A DNA stretch of 64,000 bases from CAVRXZ01 sp963773035 (GCA_963773035.1 CAVYZX010000037.1:372001-436000), one strand, 5' to 3'. Positions 53,947 through 63,309 are shown, counted from the stretch's first letter. The notes: a model not told the origin generated them from the sequence alone. Made by a program: numbers and translations.

Positions 53947-55042
53947 ATGCTCCATGAATTCATTGCCGTCAACCGCGAAGAGATCATCCGGCGTTGCCGG
54001 GCGAAGGTCGCCAGCGCGGTCGGTTCCACCGCCCACCGAAGCGGAGATCGATCACGGGGTGCCCGTGTTCCTGGATCAACTCGTGGACGCGTTGCGCCTC
54101 GGCATAACGTCAAGCGCCGAGATTGGCAGGAGCGCGGTCCAGCACGGGCATGACCTGCTGCTTCAGGGGTTCACCGTGTCACAGGTCGTGCACGATTATG
54201 GCGACGTCTGTCAGGCCATCACCGAGCTGGCGAGTGGAAATGAACGCTCCTATCAGCACGGAGGACTTTCGTACGCTGAACCGATGCCTCGACGACGCCA
54301 TCGCCGGCGCCGTCACCGAGTACGGGCGCGAACGACATCAGTCCACGCTCGATGGAGAGACCGCGCGCGGGAGCGAGCGCCTCGGGTTCTTCGCTCATGA
54401 ATTGCGAAACTTGATCAACACCGCGATCGTCGCGTTCGAGGTTCTCAAGACCGGGAATGTTGGAGTCGCAGGGAGCACCGGGACGGTGCTCCATCGCAGC
54501 CTCATGGGAGTACGCGCTCTCATTGGTCGCTCGCTCGCCGAGGTCCGTCTCACGCAGAGCGTCCAGAATCGGGAGCAATTCCTGGTTTCCGAATTCATCG
54601 ACGAACTCGCGCCGGCCGCAACACTGGAGGCAAACGCCCGGGGCATCAGACTCATGGTGATGCCCGTGGAGGATGGAGTGGCAATCGAGGCTGACCGCCA
54701 AGTCCTCGCTGGCGGTGGTGGGAAACCTGCTGCAGAACGCATTCAAGTTCACCCGGCCTCATACCACCGTCACGCTCAGCGGTCGGCGCCAGCGCCGAGC
54801 GCGTGCTGATCGAGATCCAGGACGAATGCGGCGGTCTGCCGCGTGGGAACGTCAACGAACTGTTCCGCCCGTTCGAGCAGCGCGGCGCCGATCGAACCGG
54901 CCTTGGCCTCGGCCTCGCCTTCAGCCGATGGGGCGTCGAAGCGAACAATGGCCGGATCTATGCGCGCAACCTGCCTGATAGGGGATGCGTCTTCACCGTC
55001 GACCTGCCGCGGCTCCCAGTTCCCGCCGTGGCAATCGTCTAG
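53947..55042 (+). pseudogene. Sensor histidine kinase, four frameshifts
   Basis: A kinase of about 365 residues in five pieces. The frame advances by one near 54015, 54235, 54700 and 54795, always the same way (one extra base each). Joined, it has an N-terminal helical domain (MLHEFIAVNREEIIRRCRAK, then VFLDQLVDALRLG, GFTVSQVVHDYGDVCQAI) of the RsbR/sensory type, a HisKA with LGFFAHELRNLINTAIVAFE (phospho-His), N box VVGNLLQNAFKFTRPHTTV, and G boxes with DECGGLP and GLGLGLAFSRWGVEANNG. It ends at TAG 55042. Four events in one gene suggest low-quality sequence or real decay. Confidence 0.72.
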
Positions 55043-55194
55043 TCTCGAAGCTCCGACGCGGCGAAGGCACTGCCGCAACGGGCTTGCCGTTGTGTCCACA
55101 ACTGAACAGCGGGCCTGGCTGCGATCCCATATAGTCGGAGACAGGATGGGCAAGGTTCGCAGAGCCACCGGTTTCACGAACCGATAGTCCATGC

Positions 55195-55227
55195 GAGGGG
55201 CGGAGGATCAACCTCCGCCCTCGTTTT
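55195..55227 (+). terminator. Rho-independent terminator
   Basis: A strong stem GAGGG(G)CGGAGG with CCTCCGCCCTC around the loop ATCAA (55195-55221), followed by CGTTTTC. It lies 150 bases after the broken kinase and 35 bases before the lmo0937-type gene. Confidence 0.72.
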
Positions 55228-55262
55228 CAAGCGCGGGGCCGACACCTCGCCGGAGCATTCGC

Positions 55263-55418
55263 ATGCTGTATACCATTGCCGTCATTCTGTTGGTCGCATG
55301 GTTACTCGGAATCGTCGGGACCTACACTATTGGGGCGTTTGTCCATGTGCTGTTGGTTGTCGCGATCGTGCTGTTCCTCGTTGGGCTGGTGAGCAGGCGT
55401 CGCACGCTGACGTTGTAG
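55263..55418 (+). CDS. lmo0937-family small membrane protein
   Basis: A 51-residue protein with two hydrophobic helices (LYTIAVILLVAWLLGIVGTY and VHVLLVVAIVLFLVGLVS), ending in a basic tail RRRTLTL. The pattern WLLGxxGxYTxGxFVHxLLVxAIxxFL is characteristic of the lmo0937/DUF5670 family of widespread stress-related membrane proteins. It begins at ATG 55263 after a terminator. Confidence 0.88.
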   Translation: MLYTIAVILLVAWLLGIVGTYTIGAFVHVLLVVAIVLFLVGLVSRRRTLTL

Positions 55419-55470
55419 CGCTGCATCGAGACATCAGGGCATGACGCGTCCGGCTGCGAGACCCAGAGCG

Positions 55471-55633
55471 ATGACGTCAAGGGACCATGACGTCCACAAG
55501 GGAGCGACGGAGGATGAGCGCCCGAGCGCCACCACCAATGCCCCCGGATTGGACGACGATGGGCTGCCGAATGATGAGCTGGCGCATCGCGGAACATGCG
55601 CTGGGCGCGCGAGAAGACGGATCGCAGGGATAA
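55471..55633 (+). CDS. Small acidic protein (frameshifted)
   Basis: A short protein of about 53 residues. The frame from ATG 55471 gives THKG-like polar sequence and then PGLDDDGLPNDELA; moving one base near 55580 continues IAEHALGAREDGSQG and TAA at 55633. That ending (DGLPND, then DA/HALGAREDGSQG) is typical of a family of small acidic proteins of unknown function in Proteobacteria and Acidobacteriota. Without the correction the frame runs on to 55683 with no family resemblance. A start at 55441 is also possible. Confidence 0.55.
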
Positions 55634-55699
55634 CTTGCTTCAATGGCCCGGCGAAGGCCTTGGCGGTGTTGGAACGGCTTTGAGCGACCGGGAGGACTG

Positions 55700-55918
55700 A
55701 TGTCGCAACGGAATGGCGACCGAGCTCGATTCCAGAAGAACCGAAAACGCAAGCTGCATCATCGCCAGCGAATTCGGGCGCTGGTGACCGCACTGCGGAA
55801 CAGAAGGGACGCCGGCGCCTCAGCGGATCGAAGCGTGACCGTCACGTTGACCGACGCCTCAGTCAAAGCGTCTCTGGCCATGCACGACGAAGGCGGTCCG
55901 ATGCGCACCGGCGACTAA
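55700..55918 (+). CDS. Small basic protein
   Basis: A 72-residue protein with a very basic N terminus (GDRARFQKNRKRKLHHRQRI) and a more polar C-terminal half. GGAGG lies 6 bases upstream of the ATG at 55700. Similar short NGDRARFQKxRKRKL proteins occur in related genomes; function unknown, possibly nucleic-acid binding. Confidence 0.68.
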   Translation: MSQRNGDRARFQKNRKRKLHHRQRIRALVTALRNRRDAGASADRSVTVTLTDASVKASLAMHDEGGPMRTGD

Positions 55919-55930
55919 GGAGACAATTCC

Positions 55931-56161
55931 GTGCGAGCAATCGCTTCCGATGGACGCTGGGCAGTGGTTGTGGCAAATCCCGGCCGCCCCGCGGCCGGCG
56001 TGAGCGGAGTGGCACAGCGCGGGGCGACAAAGCGCCGACTTCACACAATCGCGGCCCTCCTCGACGATGCGGTGACGTTAGTACTGCTCATCTGGCTGTT
56101 TCCGCTGGTCATCCTTGTGGTGGGCGCGCCCGTGGCACTGCTTGTGCGGGCCCTGATATGA
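55931..56161 (+). CDS. Small single-span membrane protein
   Basis: A 76-codon frame with a hydrophobic helix near the C terminus (TLVLLIWLFPLVILVVGAPVALLVRAL). Only the second half looks protein-like; the true start may be internal. Part of the same run of small genes. Uncertain. Confidence 0.4.
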   Translation: MRAIASDGRWAVVVANPGRPAAGVSGVAQRGATKRRLHTIAALLDDAVTLVLLIWLFPLVILVVGAPVALLVRALI

Positions 56162-56320
56162 GATCGTGAAGCGATTGTAGCTGTCGCTCGACCCGGCCTC
56201 TAAGAACACCAGTGCCTTTGGGCGCAACGATAATCGCGCCATTCAGTACCGCTTCGCAGGAATTCTGGATGCGGCCCGTGCGCCTCTGAGCCGTTGTTGC
56301 TGAACCAGTCCAGGCTCGCC

Positions 56321-57415
56321 ATGACAGAGACTCGCTTCCGCCAAGCCTTTCTCCTGCTGCTGGTCACGGCGATCTCGGTCGCGTTCGTCGCAATGATCCG
56401 CGCGTTCCTTCTGACGATCTTGCTGGCGGCCATCTTCACCGGCCTGAGCTACCCGGTTTACCGCTGGCTGCTCCGGCGGGTTCGCGGCCATGAGGCACTG
56501 GCGGCGATTGCGACGCTGATTCTGTTGCTGACGCTGGTGATCGCACCGCTGCTCGCGGTGCTCGGAGCCGGCGCGAACGAAGCGCTGCGAGTCAGCGAAA
56601 CCTTTCGGCCGCGCCTCCAGCAACTCGTGAACCAGCCGGGCGCGTTCGACAGCCAGCTGCGCGCCCTCCCTGGCTATCATCGCATCGAGCCGTACCGGGC
56701 ACAGATCCTCACCAAGGCAGGCGAACTAGTCGGCAGCACGAGCGCTTTCCTCTTCGCCGCCCTCTCCGCGACGACTCGCGCCACGGCGGTTTTCACCTTT
56801 CATTTTTTTGTCCTGCTCTACACGATGTTTTTCTTCCTGACCGGCGGCCCGGGCTTGCTCCGGGCCGTTCTGGAGTATCTGCCGCTCACGGAGGCCGACA
56901 AGCAACGCATGCTGGAGAAGTTCGTGTCGGTGACCCGCGCGACGCTGAAGGGCTCGATCTTGATCGGCGCGGCTCAGGGCGCGCTTGGAGGGCTAGCGTT
57001 TTGGGCGGTGGGTCTCGATGGTGCGATCTTCTGGGGGACGGTGATGACCGTCTTGTCGATCATCCCGGGCGTCGGCAGTGCGCTCGTTTGGGTGCCGACC
57101 GCGACCATCCTCATCGCCATAGGCGAGGTCTGGCGAGGCATCGCCCTGGCCGTGTTCTGCGCCCTCGTCGTCGGGAGTGTGGACAACGTGCTGCGGCCGC
57201 GGCTGGTCGGCCAGGACATCAAGATGCACGAGTTGCTCATCTTCTTCTCCACACTGGGCGGCCTCCTGCTCTTCGGCGCGATGGGCTTCATCTTAGGCCC
57301 CATTTTGGCCGCGCTCTTCGTCACCGTGTGGGAAATGTTCGGCACGGCGTTCCGCAGCACGCTCGCCGAACCGGGATCCGCGGCTGCCGACCCGAACTAC
57401 CGGCCGCCAGCCTGA
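56321..57415 (+). CDS. AI-2E family transporter
   Basis: A 364-residue inner-membrane protein of the AI-2E/PerM/TqsA family. It has seven to eight membrane spans, with the family pattern VAMIRAFLLTILLAAIFTGL near the start, AAQGALGGLAFWAVGLDGAIFW, PGVGSALVWVPTATILIAIGE and DNVLRPRLVGQDIKMHELLIF (a conserved loop), then GAMGFILGPILAALFVTVWEMF. Substrates range from AI-2 to sodium/proton exchange; none can be assigned. ATG 56321 gives a standard N terminus (MTETRFRQAF). Confidence 0.92.
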   Translation: MTETRFRQAFLLLLVTAISVAFVAMIRAFLLTILLAAIFTGLSYPVYRWLLRRVRGHEALAAIATLILLLTLVIAPLLAVLGAGANEALRVSETFRPRLQQLVNQPGAFDSQLRALPGYHRIEPYRAQILTKAGELVGSTSAFLFAALSATTRATAVFTFHFFVLLYTMFFFLTGGPGLLRAVLEYLPLTEADKQRMLEKFVSVTRATLKGSILIGAAQGALGGLAFWAVGLDGAIFWGTVMTVLSIIPGVGSALVWVPTATILIAIGEVWRGIALAVFCALVVGSVDNVLRPRLVGQDIKMHELLIFFSTLGGLLLFGAMGFILGPILAALFVTVWEMFGTAFRSTLAEPGSAAADPNYRPPA

Positions 57416-57427
57416 CCAAACGAACCT

Positions 57428-58260
57428 CTACCTGGGGAGGAGCTGCGGGACGGGTAGGGCGATCCGGGCATCGCCAGCGACGTCTGTCGCGGGAAGAGGA
57501 TCTGGCGGCAGTAGGGAGGCCGTAATGCGATCTTCCATCCCCGCCGGAAACGCCGGCGCCGCCCCGACGATCTTGTCGCGGTACACGCGGAGCATCAGCT
57601 CCTGGAAGACTGGCAGCGCTAACCTTCCCCCGGTTTCTCTTGATCCGAGAGAACGGTTGTCGTCGAAGCCGATCCTGACAGCGGCGGTGATGCCGTTGGG
57701 ACGGTACGTCGAGCCCACGAAGATCGCATCCCCGAACTCATTCGTCGTTCCGGTCTTTGACGGCGATGGGGAACCCGTGTGAGGCCAGGGCATGAGCCGT
57801 GCCGGTCGGCAGGCGTACGACACCACGCAAACCTTCCTGAATGGCGGATCCGGGCTGCCGGAGGGCCTCCGTGACGCGGTTGTAATCGCTATAGGAAGCC
57901 GAGCGACCCTTGAAGACCTGCCGGCCGCCCGTCTCGGCCAGAATCCTTCCATCGCGGTTCTGCAGCACGACGACCCAGCCCTGAATCATCCCTCGGGCCT
58001 TCGATGTCGCTGCTCGTACCGCCCGAGACCGTGCTCCAGCGCTTCGTTCACGATGTGCTGCACGCGAGCGTCCGCCGTCGCGTACACGTGGATCCGTCCC
58101 TGCAGAAGTCTTCCACACTGAGGTCGGTGTGGCGGGCTTTGAACTCCTGAAGATCACACGGCCCGCACCGTCGAGTGAGACTTTGAGGCGATCTCTCACA
58201 TGTCTGTGCGAATCGGCGCCGAGGAGCTGTGTGGCAAACGTCGGCCTGGCCACCTGCCAA
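57428..58260 (-). pseudogene. Class A penicillin-binding protein, degraded middle and C-terminal part
   Basis: Remains of a bifunctional peptidoglycan synthase. Readable pieces in order: FKARHTDLSVED and YATADARVQHIVNEALEHGL (58170-58050), then IQGWVVVLQNRDGRILAETG, SDYNRVTEALRQPGSA, then a jump to GLRGVVRLPTGTAHALASHG, and finally KTGTTNEFGDAIFVGSTYRP and FQELMLRVYRDKIVGAAPAF. The active-site SxxK context is cut (PGSA is followed by IQEGL), so about 100 residues or more of the transpeptidase are missing, while the KTG box remains. There are also several frame changes. The glycosyltransferase domain is absent here. It cannot be functional. Confidence 0.75.
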
Positions 58261-58374
58261 TGGCGGCGTCGCGTGCTCCATCACGTTCCCGTCGACAGTT
58301 TTCCTACTCTGGTGCTCCTCTATAGCGAGTGTGGGGTGGATGCCGAACGGTCAGCCGGCGAGTGTTTCCGGGTT

Positions 58375-58606
58375 TCAGCGAACACGATCGGTTTTGCCTG
58401 CCGTCGCATAGCGCTCCACCTCGTGTGCTCCGCGCGCGACTCGGTCGGCCACGTCGTCGCGGACGTCCTGACCTTTGCGGGTGAGCTCGTCAACCGCCTC
58501 ACCGACACGGCTGCTGGCCTGCCGATACTCTTCGGAGGCCCGCTTCCCAAGACTCGTCGCCGAATGGGTGATTCGCTGGCGAAGCTCTGAGGCCGACCGC
58601 GCGTCA
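58375..58606 (-). pseudogene. YtxH-like C-terminal fragment
   Basis: A minus-strand frame, without a start, encoding an amphipathic helical sequence (ELRQRITHSATSLGKRASEE, then SSRVGEAVDELTRKGQDVRD) ending VERYATAGKTDRVR and TGA. It resembles the C-terminal tail of YtxH/apolipoprotein-like stress proteins. The upstream part is missing: it abuts the stop of the receiver/ATPase gene. It seems a truncated gene between that gene and the penicillin-binding protein remnant. Confidence 0.5.
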
Positions 58607-59437
58607 GTCCAGATACTTCACGAACACGACCTCGTTGCGTTTTTCGTTGTACAGCAGCTCGTCGACTGTCGCACGCACGGTCAGAATCCCGAATCCACCA
58701 GGTCGCATCCCTTTTTCCTCACGCACGATCGTGTGCGCCATCGGATCGTCTTCCGGCTGGCCGATGGCGGCGTGCAACAGCCCCTCCACGTTGAAGCCGG
58801 GACCGGGATCCGCGATGCGATAGAGCAACATCCGTTTTGCCCTGAGGAAAGCGATCCGCACGGTGCGGGAAGGGTCGAGCCCTCCGCCCCATTCGATCGC
58901 GTTCATCAGCAGCTCCCGAAACGCATAGCCTATCGACTCCCGGACGTCGACCGCTAGATCGCCTTCGAGGTGCGTCATGAAGCTCTCGATTCGATCCACC
59001 ACCGCCCGCTCGCACGGCACCAGCAACTCGACCCAGTCCGGTCGCGCTGACACCACTTCAATCGTGGGCGCCACCGCGGTTTGGGCCAGCACCTCGCGCA
59101 GGAGCTCGACGAGCGCCTGTGGCTCGACGGGCTTCGCCACGTACCGCCACGCCTGTTCGCGGACCGCCCGGAGCAGCGTTTCCGGCGTGTCGTCCGAGGT
59201 CATCACGACGACTCGCGGGCGCGCCCCTTCCTTGGGCAGCGCGGCCAGCACGTCCAGCCCGTTCATCTTCGGCATCCACACATCGAGGAGCATCAGATCG
59301 TAGGAGCCGGCGCGCAGGCGTTTCAGGGCGTCCACGCCGTCCTTCGCCGACGCGACCGAGAATCCGGCGGTCTTCAGCATTTCCGTCAGGAGTTGACGCG
59401 TCGACCGGTCATCTTCGACGACTAGGATGCTGCTCAT
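58604..59437 (-). CDS. Receiver plus anti-sigma-type ATPase protein
   Basis: A 277-residue protein. The N-terminal receiver (SILVVEDDRSTRQLLTEMLK, phospho-Asp in LMLLDVWMPKMNG, Lys in WRYVAKPVEPQAL) is joined to a HATPase_c_2 domain like RsbW/SpoIIAB (VRESIGYAFRELLMNAIEWG as N box, YRIADPGPGFN, RPGGFGILTVRATVDELLYN as G box). It has no HisKA. Such proteins link two-component signals to serine-kinase-like partner switching. Its first 29 bases overlap the end of the hybrid kinase gene, so the two are co-translated. Confidence 0.85.
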   Translation of the reverse strand: MSSILVVEDDRSTRQLLTEMLKTAGFSVASAKDGVDALKRLRAGSYDLMLLDVWMPKMNGLDVLAALPKEGARPRVVVMTSDDTPETLLRAVREQAWRYVAKPVEPQALVELLREVLAQTAVAPTIEVVSARPDWVELLVPCERAVVDRIESFMTHLEGDLAVDVRESIGYAFRELLMNAIEWGGGLDPSRTVRIAFLRAKRMLLYRIADPGPGFNVEGLLHAAIGQPEDDPMAHTIVREEKGMRPGGFGILTVRATVDELLYNEKRNEVVFVKYLD

Positions 59438-62400
59438 GGCCCTGCTCCCTCTGCCGCTGGCGGCGTGCGGTCGCGCGCGGCCGAACGCTGGCGCGGCGGA
59501 GCGCCCGCCGCAGGCGCTGCATCTCCCGGGTCAGCACATCGTACGCCGCCAGCGACTGAGAAAGTTCCCCGTTCTTAGCCTGAAGCTCGAGTCGTTGTGC
59601 GGCTTCGACCACCGGAGCGGCTGCGAAATTTGCCGCAGCGCCCCGCAACGCGTGCGCGGGCTCGCGCAGCGCCTCGCCGTCGCCGGCGGCGATCGCGCGC
59701 CGCATGGCTCGCATCCGGGCGGGGCAGTCTTCGAGAAACAGACGCACCATCTTTTCGAACAGTCGCGCGTTGTCACCCAGCCTCGCACGGAAGACCTGCT
59801 CGTCGAAGGCGGGCCGGCCTGCTACGCTCGGCGCCACCGGGATTGCCGCCGCGGGGACCGTCCCGGGCGCTGCAGCGGGCGGCACGACCTGGTCGATGAC
59901 GCGGGCCAGCTCGACGGCGTCGATCGGCTTCGTGACGTACCCGTCCATGCCGGCCTCCAGGTACCGTTCGCGGTCGCCCTGCATCGCGTGCCCGGTCAGC
60001 GCCACGATCGGCAGGTGCGTCCCCGAGGCGCGCTCGGCGTCGCGGATTGCGGCCGTGGCCTCGAGCCCGCCCATCACCGGCATCTGCAGGTCCATCAGCA
60101 CGAGATCGAACGCCCCGCGCCCCGACTGCTCGAGCGCGGCGAGCGCCGCGTGGCCATCGACGGCCACGACGACGTGATGCCCCAGCCGCTGCAGGATCTG
60201 CCTCGCCACCTCCTGATTCACCGGATGGTCCTCGGCGACGAGGATGCGCAGGGCTGCCGGGGCCCGAGGCGGCTCGGCCTTCACCGTGCCGGCCAGGGTG
60301 AAGCCATCTATTTCCAATGGACGCCCTTCTTCTGCGGCCCGCTGTTCGGCAAATTCCAGCGCCATGCGCAGCGTGTCCATGAACTCGTTGACCTTGATGG
60401 GCTTGGTGAGATACCGGAAGAATCCTGCCTCCAGGCCCTTCCTGATGTCGCGCGGCATGGCATTCGCGCTGAGCGCCACGATGGGGATGTGCGCAGTGAC
60501 CGGGTCTTCGCGCAGGATTTTCATTGCCTCGATACCGCTGATGTCAGGCAGATTGACGTCCATCAGGATCATCTCCGGCTGCGAGGCGCGCGCAACCTCG
60601 ATGCCGAGAGTCCCGTTCACCGCGGTCAGCAGGCGCAGATCGGGGCGGCGCGCGATGAGTTCCTCAACCAGCTTCAGGTTGGCCGGGTTGTCCTCTACAC
60701 AGAGCAGGGTGCGCAGCCGCGCGCCGTGCGGCACGTGCGGTGGGGCATGTGCGGCAGCTTCGCCTCCTTCAACGGCAAGTTGCGGTGCAGCAGCCGAGAT
60801 CAGTTCGATCCAGAACACGCTTCCGGTCCCGACGGTGCTGTCCACGCCGATTGCGCCCCCCATCAGTTCGACGAGGCGCTTGGTCACCACGAGGCCGATG
60901 CCCGTGCCTTCCTCGCCCCCGGCCTCTTGTCCGAGACGATTGAACGGCTGGAACAGCTGCGCCAGCTTTTCCGGACGTAATCCCGCACCGGTGTCCGTGA
61001 TGTTGATGCGAATGCGGTCCGGGGCGATCACGGTGTAGTCCACGACGACCGTTCCCTGCGCCTTGTTGTATTTGATCGCGTTGGAGAGCAGGTTGATGAG
61101 AATCTGCTTCAAGCGGGTCCGATCGGAACTGACGAAGCAGGGGTTGTCGAACTCGGGGAAGGTCATGCTGATGCCACGCTGCTGCGCCTGCGGTTCCATC
61201 ATCGCCCGGCACTCGAGCATGACTTCGTCCAGCGACACCGATTCTCCAGACAGCGAGACCGTCCCGGCCTCGATCACCGCGAGATCGAGGATTTCGTTGA
61301 TCAGGTTCAGCAGATGCCATCCCGCAACGAGAATCTGGGCAATACTTTCCTTCTGGGAAGGCGTCGGCGACTGGGAGTCGGACTCCATCAGCTGGGCGAA
61401 CCCGAGGATCGCATTGAGCGGGCTGCGCAGCTCATGGCTCATGCTGGACAGGAAATCCGATTTGGCGAGGTTCGCTTGTTCCGCCACGGACTTGGCGCTC
61501 TCCAGCTCGACGTTCTTTTCGAGCAGGACCTGATCCAGACGATTGCGCTCGGTGACGTCGCGCGCGGCGGCGAACACGCCCTGCAGAGTCCTGTCCCGGT
61601 CGTAGAAGGTGGTCGCGTTGTAGGACACCACGGTTTGCTTGCCGCCCCTGGCGCGCGCGGTCAGTTCGTAGTTGGTGACCTTCTTTTCGCTGAGCACCTG
61701 CTTAATAGCTGCCTCGGCTCGCTCCGGATCGGTAAAGTAGTTCTTGAACGGCGCGCCGATCAGCTCGTCACGCGTGCAACCGGTGAGCGCCTCCATCTGC
61801 TTGTTGACGTCGGTAATGATGCCGGACGGATCGGTGGTCATCAGTGCGTCGATGTTGGATTCGATGAGCGAGCGCGTGTAGAACTGCTGGTCGCGCAGCC
61901 GCTGATCGAGCTTCTTCCGCTCCTCTTCGACCTGCTGGCGCGCGGTGTTGTCGGTGCCGATCAACAGATAGCCGATGATCGCGTCCTGCGCGTCGCGCAG
62001 CGCCGTGACTGACACCACCGCCGGGAAGCGGCTGCCATCCTTGCGGATGTAGGTCAGCTCGTAGATATCCTCGATTCCGCGCGAGGCCTTGAACACCAAT
62101 GCCTCGAAGCCCGGCGTAATCGGGGTTCCGAGCTCGACGCTCAACGCTTTCGCGCGCGCGATCACTTCCTGCGGATCGGAAATGTCGGCGGGCGTGATCT
62201 GATTCATCACCTCGGCGGCCGTATAGCCGAGCATCCGCTCGGCGCCGACGTTGAAGATCTGAATGACGCCTTTCGCGTCAGTGGCGATACTCGAAAAATT
62301 GGCGCTGTTGAAAATCGCGCTCTGCAGGGCCCCCGCCTTGAGCAGCGCCTCTTCCGCCTGCTTGCGCGCGGTGTTGTCGGTGCCGATCAACAGATAGCCG

Positions 62401-62861
62401 ATGATCGCGTCTTGCGCGTCGCGCAGCGCCGTGACCGACACCACCGCCGGGAAGCGGCTGCCATCCTTGCGGATGTAGGTCAGCTCGTAGATATCTTCGA
62501 TCCCGCGCGAGGCTTTGAAGACCAATGCCTCAAAGCCTGGCGTAATCGGAGTTCCGAGCTCGACGCTCAGCGCCTCGGCGCGCGCGATCACTTCCTGCGG
62601 ATCGGAAATGTCTGCCGGCGTGATCTGGTTCATCACCTCGGCGGCCGTGTAGCCCAGCATCCGCTCGGCCCCGACGTTGAAGATCTGAATGACCCCGTTC
62701 GCGTCGGTGGCGATGCTCGAGAAATGCACGCTGTTGAAAATCGCGGTCTGCAAGGCCCTCGCTTCACGCAACGCCTCTTTGCTCCGGACCTTGTCGCCGA
62801 CATCCAGGGTGCCGACGACGTCGTCGTCGGGAAACGCGGGATTGCAGATTCTCGCGGACAT
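59409..62861 (-). CDS. PAS-PAS-PAS hybrid histidine kinase with two receivers and HPt
   Basis: A 1150-residue soluble phosphorelay protein. It has two nearly identical PAS domains (residues about 36-175 and 178-317; FSSIATDAxGVIQIFNVGAE), a third PAS (SLIESNIDALMTTDPSGIIT), HisKA with FLSSMSHELRSPLNAILGFA (His near residue 475), HATPase with LLSNAIKYNKAQGT and DTGAGLRPEKL, two receivers (TLLCVEDNPANLKL; RILVAEDHPVNQEVA) and a C-terminal HPt with REPAHALRGAAANFA (His near 1071). The HPt can pass phosphate to a separate receiver, plausibly that of the overlapping next gene. No membrane span. Confidence 0.92.
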   Translation of the reverse strand: MSARICNPAFPDDDVVGTLDVGDKVRSKEALREARALQTAIFNSVHFSSIATDANGVIQIFNVGAERMLGYTAAEVMNQITPADISDPQEVIARAEALSVELGTPITPGFEALVFKASRGIEDIYELTYIRKDGSRFPAVVSVTALRDAQDAIIGYLLIGTDNTARKQAEEALLKAGALQSAIFNSANFSSIATDAKGVIQIFNVGAERMLGYTAAEVMNQITPADISDPQEVIARAKALSVELGTPITPGFEALVFKASRGIEDIYELTYIRKDGSRFPAVVSVTALRDAQDAIIGYLLIGTDNTARQQVEEERKKLDQRLRDQQFYTRSLIESNIDALMTTDPSGIITDVNKQMEALTGCTRDELIGAPFKNYFTDPERAEAAIKQVLSEKKVTNYELTARARGGKQTVVSYNATTFYDRDRTLQGVFAAARDVTERNRLDQVLLEKNVELESAKSVAEQANLAKSDFLSSMSHELRSPLNAILGFAQLMESDSQSPTPSQKESIAQILVAGWHLLNLINEILDLAVIEAGTVSLSGESVSLDEVMLECRAMMEPQAQQRGISMTFPEFDNPCFVSSDRTRLKQILINLLSNAIKYNKAQGTVVVDYTVIAPDRIRINITDTGAGLRPEKLAQLFQPFNRLGQEAGGEEGTGIGLVVTKRLVELMGGAIGVDSTVGTGSVFWIELISAAAPQLAVEGGEAAAHAPPHVPHGARLRTLLCVEDNPANLKLVEELIARRPDLRLLTAVNGTLGIEVARASQPEMILMDVNLPDISGIEAMKILREDPVTAHIPIVALSANAMPRDIRKGLEAGFFRYLTKPIKVNEFMDTLRMALEFAEQRAAEEGRPLEIDGFTLAGTVKAEPPRAPAALRILVAEDHPVNQEVARQILQRLGHHVVVAVDGHAALAALEQSGRGAFDLVLMDLQMPVMGGLEATAAIRDAERASGTHLPIVALTGHAMQGDRERYLEAGMDGYVTKPIDAVELARVIDQVVPPAAAPGTVPAAAIPVAPSVAGRPAFDEQVFRARLGDNARLFEKMVRLFLEDCPARMRAMRRAIAAGDGEALREPAHALRGAAANFAAAPVVEAAQRLELQAKNGELSQSLAAYDVLTREMQRLRRALRRASVRPRATARRQRQREQGHEQHPSRRR
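61941..62792. repeat. Tandem 426-bp duplication of a PAS domain
   Basis: Two adjacent copies of 426 bp (142 codons; for example CGCGGTGTTGTCGGTGCCGA at 61941 and 62367). The encoded PAS-PAC units differ at about five of 130 residues. Third-position differences are few as well, so the duplication seems recent or is being homogenised. Confidence 0.85.
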
Positions 62862-63081
62862 GTCCTACCTGTCGAAAACTCCGATCGTGTGCGTACCGTC
62901 GATTCCGAGCCGCCAGGCAATCAGCAGAATCATTGTGCCATGGTGCCTGGCGATTTCTCGTAGCATGCGCCGACCGTCGCAGGTCGGCTGTGCCTTTGTG
63001 AACACCTGCCGCAGTGCCCAACACCCCAGCCGACGTGGACGCCCTCGTGAAAGACGGCTCAGCTATTGACGCACACGCACG

Positions 63082-63309
63082 TCACAACTCAAAACGCGTG
63101 AAGGGCCCCAGGTCTGGCAGGCTGTGGCGATTGAAGTAGAGGTGATGGAACTCGGCAACCGCCAGCACCGTTCCGAGCACGGAGGCAGCCGCCACGACGC
63201 CCCCCACAGGTGAGAAGGAGGATGACGCGCCTGGTCCAGCGCGATCCGTTTGACTGACCAGGACTCCCACGCGCGGGTGCGACCGCGTCACCACCCTCTT
63301 GACGTGCAA
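63082..63309 (-). pseudogene. Class A penicillin-binding protein, N-terminal fragment
   Basis: A 75-codon frame that reads as the cytoplasmic tail, membrane anchor and first residues of a class A penicillin-binding protein: VVAAASVLGTVLAVAEFHHLYF and NRHSLPDLGPFTRFEL, then TGA. The pattern PDLxPFxRFE normally leads straight into the glycosyltransferase domain, which is missing. The matching middle and C-terminal pieces lie at 57428-58260 on the same strand, beyond the two signalling genes. I think both belong to one former gene that was split and shortened. Confidence 0.55.

Noticed and set aside
59427..60980. 517-codon plus-strand frame
   Set aside because: Antisense shadow of the hybrid kinase receivers and HPt.
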